DNA from: Firmicutes bacterium CAG:822
GTDB lineage: Bacteria; Bacillota_I; Bacilli_A; RF39; UBA660
DNA length: 12,190 bases
Assembly (NCBI GenBank): GCA_000432855.1
Contig: HF990849.1
Coordinates: 1 to 12,190, forward strand
Reading direction: 5' to 3'
Numbering within the stretch: the stretch's first letter is position 1; each line of letters starts with the position of its first letter. The notes beneath the pieces are model-generated. The model was not told where the DNA came from and ran no database searches. It saw nothing but the letters and a program-made list of their open reading frames with translations. Shown here in pieces: positions 1-6,350 of the stretch. A program made the position numbers and the translations under genes.

Positions 1-55
1 ATCATTAGTTTTTGGTTCCACCAACACTACTTGACATTGAACCCTTATTAAAGGT

Positions 56-1702
56 TTACACCTCACCAATTACGATTAAAATCATTGGCTTACACTCAGT
101 TTGTTCATAGAAATACTTACCAACCTTATCTCTAATTCCAAGTTTAACTTTGGCAAAATCAACATAATTTGATTTAGTGTGTTCATGAATAACTTCAGTT
201 GCTATTTTTTCTGCATCTTTAATCAAATTAATGTTGTCTTTAACAAATATAAATCCTCTAGTTAATACTTCTGGACCAGCCAAAATTTCTTTTGTCTGTT
301 TGTCGATAGTAGCTGTAATAATAACAATTCCACTATCACTTAAAAGCTCACGATCTTTAAGAACAAGCTCACCAACATCACCAGCAGCAAGTCCATCGAT
401 TAAAATATCATCAACTGGTACTTTCATACCATTATCGACTAATTCACCATTTTCAAAATAAGCAACCTCACCATTTAATCTAAGTAAAATATGGTCATCA
501 TCCATACCAACTTCTTTTGCTACATTCGCATTAGCTACTTGATGACGATATTCACCAATAACCGGCATATAGTATTTTGGCCTCATCAAATCTATCATAA
601 GCATCAAATCTTCAGAAGAAGCATGATGTGATAAATATTTTCTTTTTGAAATTTCAATTACATTAGCACCTATTTTAGCTAAGCCATCAAGTAATTTAGT
701 AGCCGTTCTTTCCATACCATCTTCAATTGGTGAAGCAAATATAATAGTATCATCTGGTGTAACTGTTATAAATTTATCATATCCTCTAACAATTCTCTTC
801 AAATTAGAAAAAGGTTTTTCTCTTTCATCAGATATAATAACGACAATCTTATCATCCTTAACATGATTAATAGGTAAAATTCTCTTCTTATCAAAATTGA
901 CATAATTCTTATCAATAGCTTTTAAAATAACACTTTCTAAACTTTTACCCATAATAACCACATTACGGTCAGTATTTTTAATTTCATTAAATAACTCTTG
1001 AATTCTATAAAGTTGCGCTTGATAAATATTGTATAAAATTCTACCATCAGCTTTATTTATTACTTCTCTAATCGCTTTAGCTGTACGATGATTAGGTGAA
1101 GTAAATCCTTGTTTATCCGCATATAAAGACTCTGAAAGTAAACATAAAACGCCTTGTTTCCCAACATATGCAAGTTTACCGATATCAGTCTTATAAGCAC
1201 CTAACATCGTTGAATCAAACACAAAATTACCCGTATAGAATATCGCACCATCTGGTGTATATAAAACATAACCGACATTATCTGGAACCATGTGCGTTAA
1301 TGAAATAGGAAAAATACTATTCTTTCCAAAATTAATTTTCCTATGTGGTTTAATAACTCTTAAGTTTTTAACACTTAAATTATCCGCTAAAAGATCATCT
1401 TTAATAATTTCCATCGTAAATGATGTTCCATAAATTGGTAAATCAGGAACTTCTTTTAATATTTCCGATAAAGCTCCCATATTGTCATAATGTCCGTGTG
1501 TAATAAATATACCTTTAATATTTTTTCTGTTTTTCTTAATATAATCATAGTTTGGAATAATATAATCTACTCCAAGCATTTTGTCATCGGCGTATTTTAA
1601 TCCCGCATCAAATATAAATATATCATGGTCGGCCTCTACGACATACATATTTTTTCCTTCTTCATTTAATCCGCCGAGCGCAAATATTTTTATTTTACTC
1701 AT
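56..1702 (-). CDS. RNase J family ribonuclease with degenerate active site (RNase J2-like)
   Basis: Metallo-beta-lactamase / beta-CASP ribonuclease of the RNase J family, which degrades and processes RNA from the 5' end. The 548 residues match the usual length of about 555. The fold is recognisable throughout: first metal motif HGHYDN (69-74), THMVPDN (136-142), TGNFVFD (157-163), LSHHASSEDLMLM (357-369), PVIGEYRH (380-387), and a C-terminal dimerisation-type domain (about 450-548). Several catalytic positions differ from the family consensus: HxHxDH ends in N74, the bridging aspartate of TGD is N159, HxSGHA is YLSHHA, and the last metal histidine (PVHGEYR) is I382. The protein is therefore probably weakly active or inactive and may act as the partner subunit of a J1 enzyme encoded elsewhere. 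Start supported by AAGGAG seven bases upstream. The family is certain; the subunit role is inferred. Confidence 0.92.
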   Translation of the reverse strand: MSKIKIFALGGLNEEGKNMYVVEADHDIFIFDAGLKYADDKMLGVDYIIPNYDYIKKNRKNIKGIFITHGHYDNMGALSEILKEVPDLPIYGTSFTMEIIKDDLLADNLSVKNLRVIKPHRKINFGKNSIFPISLTHMVPDNVGYVLYTPDGAIFYTGNFVFDSTMLGAYKTDIGKLAYVGKQGVLCLLSESLYADKQGFTSPNHRTAKAIREVINKADGRILYNIYQAQLYRIQELFNEIKNTDRNVVIMGKSLESVILKAIDKNYVNFDKKRILPINHVKDDKIVVIISDEREKPFSNLKRIVRGYDKFITVTPDDTIIFASPIEDGMERTATKLLDGLAKIGANVIEISKRKYLSHHASSEDLMLMIDLMRPKYYMPVIGEYRHQVANANVAKEVGMDDDHILLRLNGEVAYFENGELVDNGMKVPVDDILIDGLAAGDVGELVLKDRELLSDSGIVIITATIDKQTKEILAGPEVLTRGFIFVKDNINLIKDAEKIATEVIHEHTKSNYVDFAKVKLGIRDKVGKYFYEQTECKPMILIVIGEV

Positions 1703-1739
1703 TTTTTCTCCTTTCTTAAGTCATTTAAAAGCCTTAATA

Positions 1740-1768
1740 ATTATAACAAAAAAAGCCATAAAAAGCAA
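1740..1768 (-). promoter_or_regulatory. Sigma-A promoter of the RNase J gene
   Basis: On the minus strand TTGCTT (1768-1763), a 17-base spacer and a perfect TATAAT (1745-1740) preceded by TG (extended -10). It lies 38 bases upstream of the start codon and is embedded in the preceding terminator hairpin: the -35 falls in the loop and the U-tract region forms the spacer. Confidence 0.65.
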
Positions 1769-1783
1769 TTTATCATTACGGCT
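1748..1783 (-). terminator. Rho-independent terminator upstream of the RNase J gene
   Basis: Minus-strand stem AGCCGTAA (1783-1776) pairs with TTATGGCT (1761-1754) through one G-U pair, loop of 14 bases, followed by seven T (1754-1748). It would stop minus-strand transcription arriving from the antisense RNA or the lipid kinase gene before the RNase J gene. The stem is short and the loop large, so strength is uncertain. Confidence 0.5.
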
Positions 1784-1824
1784 ATCTTAAAACATGTAAA
1801 CTATAACAAAACGCAATAATTCTA

Positions 1825-1853
1825 TTGCACTTTATATAACTATTTGTTATACT
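1825..1853 (+). promoter_or_regulatory. Sigma-A promoter of the small toxin-like mRNA
   Basis: TTGCAC (1825-1830), a 17-base spacer, then TATACT (1848-1853) with TG at 1845-1846 giving an extended -10. The expected start near 1860 falls at the first base of the inverted-repeat arm 1861-1875, so the transcript would begin with that arm. Confidence 0.65.
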
Positions 1854-1921
1854 TACATATAAGGAATGTTCAATAGTTGGGTGCGACCTTCAGTCTTTTA
1901 TAAAGAATGGAGGTGGTATTT

Positions 1922-1999
1922 ATGAATAAAAAAGATAATTCTTTCTTCATCATAATACTCCTTCTATTTATCTTAGTATTTGTTTTACTAACTAAATAG
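1922..1999 (+). CDS. 25-residue membrane peptide, putative type I toxin
   Basis: A very short reading frame with GGAGG (1909-1913) eight bases before ATG, the strongest SD-like site in this region. The peptide starts MNKKDNS, continues with an unbroken hydrophobic stretch of 16 residues (8-23: F, I, L, V only) and ends in TK: one transmembrane segment with a positively charged tail on each side, the usual form of small type I toxins (Fst, TxpA/BsrG type) and also of some sporulation-associated membrane peptides. No specific family is recognised. The gene has its own promoter (1825-1853) and ends at 1999, one base before the 3' end of a convergent antisense RNA. An upstream frame (ATG 1866, 19 residues) ends in TGA overlapping this ATG, so coupled translation is possible, though its SD is poorly spaced. 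Toxicity is inferred from architecture. Confidence 0.6.
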   Translation: MNKKDNSFFIIILLLFILVFVLLTK

Positions 2000-2041
2000 A
2001 AAAAGGCACCTAACCTAGCTTCGCAGCTTTGTTTAGGTGCC
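2000..2041 (-). terminator. Terminator of the antisense RNA
   Basis: Perfect 9-bp GC-rich stem GGCACCTAA (2005-2013) / TTAGGTGCC (2033-2041) with an inner AGCT/AGCT pairing around TCGC, followed on the minus strand by TTTTT (2004-2000). The plus strand has no T-run after the stem, so it terminates minus-strand transcription; in the plus transcript it is a stable 3' UTR hairpin. Confidence 0.75.
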
Positions 2042-2076
2042 AAACCAAATTGTTTGAGGCCCATTCAACACGGAAG

Positions 2077-2095
2077 TATTGAACGTTCCTTTTTT
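2077..2095 (+). terminator. 3' end of the small-peptide mRNA (pairing arm plus U-tract)
   Basis: The arm TATTGAACGTTCCTT is followed by T6 (2090-2095). The stem partner is the 5' end of the same RNA (1861-1875); a weaker local GGAA/TTCC hairpin (2073-2076 / 2086-2089) is also possible. Confidence 0.5.
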
Positions 2096-2124
2096 ATTTT
2101 ATGAAGTTTCCTTCATCTATATAC

Positions 2125-2153
2125 ATTTTATCATAAATTTAACTTAATGACAA
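2125..2153 (-). promoter_or_regulatory. Sigma-A promoter of the antisense RNA
   Basis: TTGTCA (2153-2148), a 17-base spacer, TAAAAT (2130-2125) with TG in the extended -10 position. One of the best promoters in the window; it begins two bases after the lipid kinase stop codon and points away from any large gene start, which fits a dedicated small-RNA promoter. Confidence 0.7.
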
Positions 2154-2154
2154 A

Positions 2155-3069
2155 CTAAATAAAAATTTTATCTAATTCTTTATTAGGTAGTAACATTTTT
2201 ATTCCTTTAACAATTTTAATTTCATACTCGGTCGTTCTTGTTTTCAGCATTTCCCCATCAATACAAAATCTCTTTTTAGGTGGTTCCTTTAATTTAATCT
2301 TTAAATTATCCGTTCTAAAGAAATAAAATCCTGGAACTTTAGTAATATCACTTGTCTTAAGTAAATATAAACTTCTAATTATGTCTTTTTTAGTTGTAAT
2401 ATTAGAAAGCAAAACTTCAAACTTTCCATCATTCATCTTTACATCTTGTAATATTTCTAAACCACCCATTCTACTGGCATTACATATTAAGACAAACGAA
2501 TAAAGCCCAGTATAAGTTTCACCATTAGCTGTATAACTCATTTCAAATAAATGAGTTTTTTGATTAAATGATTTTATCGCATTTATCATATAAGCTAAAT
2601 ATCCAAAATTCTTCTTTAATTTTCTAGGTGTATCATAAGCCACATCCGTAAACTTGCCAAGACCAGCAACATATACAAAAGGTTCATCATTAATCGTACA
2701 AATATCTAAATCCTTAACCGTACCTTCCAAAATCATTTTTAAATTATTAACTGGATTCTTACCCATACCAAAAGTCGCGCCCAAATCATTAGTGGTACCA
2801 AGTGGAATATGTGTAAGTAGTAATTTCTTTTTACGTTTTAAATTACCAGTCACAACTTCATTAAACGTTCCATCTCCTCCTAAAGATATTACTAAATCGA
2901 TTGTCTCAGGAAGATCAGCTATTATTTTTTTCGCATGACCCGCATATTTTGTAAACATAATATCTACACTATAACCATATTCATTTAAAACATTTTTACA
3001 CTTATGCGCTAAAACATCTTTGTTGTTTTTACCACTATTAGGATTACATATTAATACGCTTTTTTTCAT
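2155..3069 (-). CDS. Diacylglycerol/lipid kinase (DgkB/YegS family)
   Basis: ATP-dependent lipid kinase of the DAGK catalytic-domain family. In Gram-positives these enzymes rephosphorylate diacylglycerol released by lipoteichoic acid synthesis; they act at the inner face of the membrane without transmembrane segments. Diagnostic motifs counted from the chosen start are NPNSGK (9-14), the nucleotide-binding GGDGTFNEV (64-72), PLGTTND (89-95) and IDGE (270-273). The length of 304 residues equals the family norm. The first in-frame ATG is six codons upstream (3087), but it overlaps the promoter -10 (3091-3086) and has no SD, whereas ATG 3069 is preceded by GGTGGTGG; 3069 is preferred. There is no terminator before the antisense RNA promoter, so read-through would enter that RNA. 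Diacylglycerol as the substrate is likely but not proven by the sequence. Confidence 0.9.
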   Translation of the reverse strand: MKKSVLICNPNSGKNNKDVLAHKCKNVLNEYGYSVDIMFTKYAGHAKKIIADLPETIDLVISLGGDGTFNEVVTGNLKRKKKLLLTHIPLGTTNDLGATFGMGKNPVNNLKMILEGTVKDLDICTINDEPFVYVAGLGKFTDVAYDTPRKLKKNFGYLAYMINAIKSFNQKTHLFEMSYTANGETYTGLYSFVLICNASRMGGLEILQDVKMNDGKFEVLLSNITTKKDIIRSLYLLKTSDITKVPGFYFFRTDNLKIKLKEPPKKRFCIDGEMLKTRTTEYEIKIVKGIKMLLPNKELDKIFI

Positions 3070-3085
3070 TATGACCACCACCATC

Positions 3086-3113
3086 ATTATACATTAATTT
3101 ATATAAATAACAA
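3086..3113 (-). promoter_or_regulatory. Sigma-A promoter of the lipid kinase gene
   Basis: TTGTTA (3113-3108), a 16-base spacer, perfect TATAAT (3091-3086). Transcription would start near 3079, downstream of the first in-frame ATG, which settles the start codon at 3069. Confidence 0.65.
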
Positions 3114-3115
3114 AA

Positions 3116-3550
3116 TTACATATGATAACTTTTTTCTTTTTCTAAAACTATATTAACTGTTTCTGGAAAAATATCGCATATAGTGGCAAAACTTTCAAAA
3201 CACCTTTTAAGCTTTTTCAAATCTGATAAACTACAATTATCCAACCAAGCTTCAAAAGTATCATCTTGAATCCTAACATATAAATCTAAAAATGCTTCAT
3301 CTTCTAATTGATGAGAGTAAACCTCTAATACCATAGTCAAAGTAATAACTGTATAATTCTTTTTACATAATTTCAAAAATTCTATTAATTCATAAACACT
3401 ATCATAATCATATTGCTTTATTGCTTGGTCAAGTTCTCTTTCACTTTTATCCAAATAATTAATTAAATCGTCTAACATTTCTTTTATATTTATATATTTT
3501 TTATTAAATTCTTCTATATTTGTCTCCAAATCAGGTGCAATTTCAAACAT
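3116..3550 (-). CDS. Hypothetical acidic helical protein, 144 residues
   Basis: Not recognised. The protein is soluble, rich in Glu, Asp, Leu and Lys, with no signal peptide, membrane segment or metal motif. Most of it (about 8-130) looks like a bundle of amphipathic helices, including a heptad-like stretch near 20-65. It has three cysteines, at about 62, 106 and 124, not arranged as a binding motif. AGAAGGG lies upstream of ATG 3550, and the gene has its own promoter, so it is probably not simply the tail of the suf operon that ends 71 bases upstream. It occupies the place where sufU and sufB follow sufS in typical Bacilli, but it resembles neither: there are no cysteine ligands of the SufU type and no beta-helix pattern. 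The reading frame is convincing; the function is unknown. Confidence 0.8.
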   Translation of the reverse strand: MFEIAPDLETNIEEFNKKYINIKEMLDDLINYLDKSERELDQAIKQYDYDSVYELIEFLKLCKKNYTVITLTMVLEVYSHQLEDEAFLDLYVRIQDDTFEAWLDNCSLSDLKKLKRCFESFATICDIFPETVNIVLEKEKSYHM

Positions 3551-3577
3551 TATTATCCCTTCTCTTTCGTGCTATAT

Positions 3578-3605
3578 ATAATAGCATTTTACAAATAAAA
3601 GTCAA
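3578..3605 (-). promoter_or_regulatory. Sigma-A promoter of the 144-residue gene
   Basis: TTGACT (3605-3600), a 16-base spacer, TATTAT (3583-3578) with TG in the extended -10 position. The small inverted repeat GCTAT/ATAGC (3571-3585) covers the -10 and could be an operator, but it is short. Confidence 0.65.
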
Positions 3606-3621
3606 ATTAAAAGAAGAAATC

Positions 3622-4815
3622 TTATATTATTTCCTCTTTAATATTTGGATTTTTAAGTGCTTCTATTAATTTATCAATTTCCTCTTTTGAATTATAAAAA
3701 TATAAACTAATCCTACATGTATTTTTTATATGAATTTCATCCTTAAGTATTTTAGCGCAGTGATTTCCAGCTCTTGTACATATATTAAACTTATCCAAAT
3801 AAATAGATAAATCTTGTGGAAAAATACCATCATAATTAATTGTTACAATTCCACTTCGACTATGGGCATTATAAATTGTAACTTGTGGAATCTCCTTTAA
3901 TCTGTCTACCAAATACTTTTTTAATTCCATCTCATATTCATGAATATTATCAAAACCAATATCCATTAAATATTTAATAATATAACCAAAACCAATAACC
4001 CCAGCAATATTAGGTGTTCCAGCTTCTAATCTATCAGGCATTGTCTTATAAATCCGTGTACCATCAGTACTAAAATCCGCATTCATTCCACCGCCAAATA
4101 TAATTGGCTCTATATCATTTAAAAGTTCTTCTTTACCATATAAAACTCCAACCCCTGTTGGTCCACACATTTTATGAGCTGAAAAAGCTAAAAAATCAAT
4201 ATCTAAATCCTGAACATCAACTTTTAAATGTGGTACACTTTGCGCTCCATCCACTAAAACAAGTATTCCCTTACTATGAGCTAGTTTAATAATTTCTTTA
4301 ATTGGTCTAACATCACCAACCACATTACTGACATGAGCAATCGAAATAACTTTTGTTTTAGGTGTAATTGCCTTCTCCACATTTTCCATTAAAACCTCAT
4401 GATTATCATCTAATTCAATATAACTGATTTTTAATTTTAATCTGTCAGCAAGTTCAAACCAAGGAAGTAAATTAGAAGCATGCTCACTCTTAGTAAGTAA
4501 TACCTCATCTCCTTCTTTTAACTTGTTCGCAAAATACCCAAAGACAATTTTATTAATTGAATCAGTTGACCCACTTGTAAAAGCAATCTCTGAAGCTTTT
4601 CTTGCATTTAATAAATCCTTAACTAAATATCTAGATTCTTCATATTTCTGACTCGCTTTAATACTCAAAGCATAATCGCCTCTATGCGCATTTGAACTGT
4701 AATTATCATAATAATCAGCAATCGCTTCACCTAAAAGTTTTGGCTTTAATGTTGTCGCTCCATTATCAAAATATATAATCCCAGAATTTAAGATATTAAA
4801 ATCTTCTCTATGCAT
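3622..4815 (-). CDS. sufS: Cysteine desulfurase SufS
   Basis: PLP-dependent group II cysteine desulfurase: takes sulfur from cysteine as a persulfide and supplies it to Fe-S cluster assembly in the cytosol. The length of 397 residues is normal. Visible landmarks are YFDNGATTLKP (15-25), the S-EHASN substrate loop (110-115), VDGAQSVPH (188-196), the PLP Schiff-base lysine K215 in SAHKMCGPTG, the EAGTPN segment (264-269) and the catalytic cysteine C353 in RAGNHCAK. The family consensus there is RAGHHCA(Q/M), so N351 replaces a usually conserved histidine. It is the third gene of sufC-sufD-sufS, four bases after sufD, with GGAGGTGA inside the end of sufD. No terminator is seen after it. SufS usually hands sulfur to SufU in Bacilli or SufE in Proteobacteria; neither is encoded in this window. 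Confidence 0.95.
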   Translation of the reverse strand: MHREDFNILNSGIIYFDNGATTLKPKLLGEAIADYYDNYSSNAHRGDYALSIKASQKYEESRYLVKDLLNARKASEIAFTSGSTDSINKIVFGYFANKLKEGDEVLLTKSEHASNLLPWFELADRLKLKISYIELDDNHEVLMENVEKAITPKTKVISIAHVSNVVGDVRPIKEIIKLAHSKGILVLVDGAQSVPHLKVDVQDLDIDFLAFSAHKMCGPTGVGVLYGKEELLNDIEPIIFGGGMNADFSTDGTRIYKTMPDRLEAGTPNIAGVIGFGYIIKYLMDIGFDNIHEYEMELKKYLVDRLKEIPQVTIYNAHSRSGIVTINYDGIFPQDLSIYLDKFNICTRAGNHCAKILKDEIHIKNTCRISLYFYNSKEEIDKLIEALKNPNIKEEII

Positions 4816-4819
4816 AATC

Positions 4820-5608
4820 TCACCTCCAATACTTATTAATCATCTCTTCTAATGTCTTTCTATAATAAGTAATGCCATTCAAAAGAAAACCTTTAGTAAG
4901 TAAATTCTCTGAATCCCTTTTTGAAATACCTCTACTCATTAAATAAAATATTTCATCAGGTGAAAAAGTACCGATAAGCGCACTGTGATTAGCCACCACA
5001 TCTTCTTCATCAATAAATAAATTAGGTTTTATCGTACATGGATTTTCTGTCATATTAATAATTCTACCACTTTGATTAATATCACATCCGATAATTCCAT
5101 TAGACACAAAACCTGAAACATTAAACTCTAACTCACCATCTAAAATATTAACCCCATTATTTACTATGTTACTAACCGTATTCTTCGCATTATGATAAAC
5201 TAAAAAATTATACTTTTCATCTTTTTTACTAATTGTTTTCAAGTTAAAATCAATTTTAGCATTTTCACCATTTAGATTAACTACCGTCATCTCTTTGATA
5301 CTTTGTCCATCATTAATTTTTTCGATATTTAAATAACTGTTTTCCTCTAAATAATATTTATATTGAAATTTATAATCTCCACCGTGTTTGTATTCATATA
5401 TATTAGCTTTCACACCTTTTAAAACATTAATATAAAAATCTAATTTTATATCTACTTTACTAACATCGATAACTATATCTGTATCCTCTAAAATTTTAAT
5501 TTTCACACTTTGAACATTCAAAAACTTACTAGCTTCACCAATACTAACTTCAATGCCTTCTTTATTTTCTATTTTTATATCTTCACCGTAAACCGTAATC
5601 TTATTCAT
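4820..5608 (-). CDS. sufD: SufB/SufD-family Fe-S assembly protein (short SufD)
   Basis: Beta-helix scaffold subunit that pairs with the SufC ATPase in Fe-S cluster assembly. The C-terminal half carries the family signature: FNVSGFVSNGI (162-172), NPCTIKPNLFIDEEDVVANH (189-208), ALIGTFSPDE, then FYLMSRGIS (221-229), the SufD-type ending. H208 corresponds to the conserved histidine of SufD; C175 and C191 are the only cysteines. At 262 residues it is far shorter than SufD of Bacillus subtilis (about 437), lacking most of the N-terminal helical domain; the start is nevertheless sound (GGGAGAT upstream, 8-base overlap with sufC). It is the only SufB/D protein here, so it may form a homodimer on SufC, as proposed for minimal SufBC/Sms-type systems, or pair with a SufB encoded elsewhere. 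The family is secure; the SufD rather than SufB label is less so. Confidence 0.88.
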   Translation of the reverse strand: MNKITVYGEDIKIENKEGIEVSIGEASKFLNVQSVKIKILEDTDIVIDVSKVDIKLDFYINVLKGVKANIYEYKHGGDYKFQYKYYLEENSYLNIEKINDGQSIKEMTVVNLNGENAKIDFNLKTISKKDEKYNFLVYHNAKNTVSNIVNNGVNILDGELEFNVSGFVSNGIIGCDINQSGRIINMTENPCTIKPNLFIDEEDVVANHSALIGTFSPDEIFYLMSRGISKRDSENLLTKGFLLNGITYYRKTLEEMINKYWR

Positions 5609-6350
5609 TGTTATCTCCCACTAACTTATCATAGCCTTCTTCTTCAATTTTTAAAGCTAGTGTTTTATCACCACTTAAAACAATTTTTCCATCTTTCATA
5701 ATATGAATAAAGTCAGGTTTTATATAATCAAGTAATCTTTGATAATGAGTAACAAGTAAAATAGCCGGTTTCCTATCTTTATAATAATCCATTATCGCTT
5801 GACCAACTAATTTTAAACTGTCGACATCTAAACCTGAATCTATCTCATCTAAAAGTACAACATCAGGCTTTAATATATTCATCTGTAAAATTTCGTTTTT
5901 CTTTCTCTCACCGCCAGAGAAACCATCATTAATACCTCTGTGAATCATATCGGGATCCATATGTAATTTTTTAGTTAACTCATCAACTTCTCTAATAAAT
6001 GGTAACAATTTAAATTTATTGCCTTCTTTAGCTCTTAAAGCACTTCGTAAAAAATCCGCATTTGTTACTCCTTCGATAGCCATCGGCATCTGCATACCCA
6101 AAAATATTCCAATTTTAGCTCTTTCATTAACCGGCATATCATTAATAACCTTACCATTATAAGAGATAGTTCCCTTCACAATCTCATAATTAGGATCTCC
6201 CATAATAACTTTGGTTAAAGTTGACTTACCAGTTCCATTCGGACCCATAATCGCATGAATTTCCCCAGATTTTATCTCTAAACTAAAATCCTTTAAAATT
6301 GTTTTACCGGCTACTTTTACCGTTAAATTATCTATATTTAAAATATTCAT
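5601..6350 (-). CDS. sufC: Fe-S cluster assembly ATPase SufC
   Basis: ABC-type ATPase that drives conformational change in the SufB/D scaffold; cytosolic, not a transporter. The length of 249 residues is typical. Walker A GPNGTGKST (36-44), Q-loop region around Q87, ABC signature FSGGE (144-148), Walker B with catalytic glutamate in VVLLDEIDSGLD (164-175, E169) and H-loop H202 are all intact. FSGGERKKNEILQM and DEIDSGLD are characteristic of SufC as opposed to transport ATPases. It is the first gene of the operon, with GAGGTGAT upstream of ATG 6350. Its last eight bases overlap the start of sufD, which suggests coupled translation. No good -35/-10 pair was found in the 156-base region shared with the divergent HIT gene. 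Confidence 0.96.
   Translation of the reverse strand: MNILNIDNLTVKVAGKTILKDFSLEIKSGEIHAIMGPNGTGKSTLTKVIMGDPNYEIVKGTISYNGKVINDMPVNERAKIGIFLGMQMPMAIEGVTNADFLRSALRAKEGNKFKLLPFIREVDELTKKLHMDPDMIHRGINDGFSGGERKKNEILQMNILKPDVVLLDEIDSGLDVDSLKLVGQAIMDYYKDRKPAILLVTHYQRLLDYIKPDFIHIMKDGKIVLSGDKTLALKIEEEGYDKLVGDNNE

Larger units (their letters stand above)
1861..2091. repeat. 15-bp inverted repeat joining 5' and 3' ends of the toxin-like mRNA
   Basis: Arm AAGGAATGTTCAATA (1861-1875) is the reverse complement of TATTGAACGTTCCTT (2077-2091) except for one position that becomes a G-U pair in RNA. In the transcript the two ends would clamp together and the second arm runs directly into a U-tract. No target-site duplication is seen outside the arms, so RNA structure is favoured over a miniature transposon, but the latter is not excluded. 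Confidence 0.7.
2000..2118 (-). ncRNA. Convergent antisense RNA, putative type I antitoxin
   Basis: A transcript of about 119 nt is predicted from a strong minus-strand promoter (-10 at 2130-2125) to the terminator at 2041-2000. It starts with a 6-bp hairpin closed by a GAAA tetraloop (GATGAAGGAAACTTCAT, 2117-2101), then runs single-stranded to the terminator stem. It is complementary to the whole 3' untranslated region of the small-peptide mRNA (2000-2095), ending exactly beside the toxin stop codon, which is the 3'-overlap arrangement of bsrG/SR4 and txpA/RatA. The RNA itself is predicted, not observed. Confidence 0.55.

Noticed and set aside
1..55. Minus-strand ATG at 37 (MSSSVGGTKN then stop) behind the RNase J gene
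   Set aside because: It has a weak SD (AAGGG) but only 10 codons before TAA, and too little sequence to tell a leader peptide from the start of the next gene.
1870..2064. 64-codon minus-strand open frame across the small-RNA locus
   Set aside because: No SD before its start and its length is largely the mirror of the toxin codons and hairpin. It lies mostly downstream of the antisense RNA terminator.
1825..2153. MITE-like element, because of terminal inverted repeats of 15 bp
   Set aside because: No target-site duplication found, and promoter start and U-tract coincide with the arms, which suits an RNA gene better. Not excluded.
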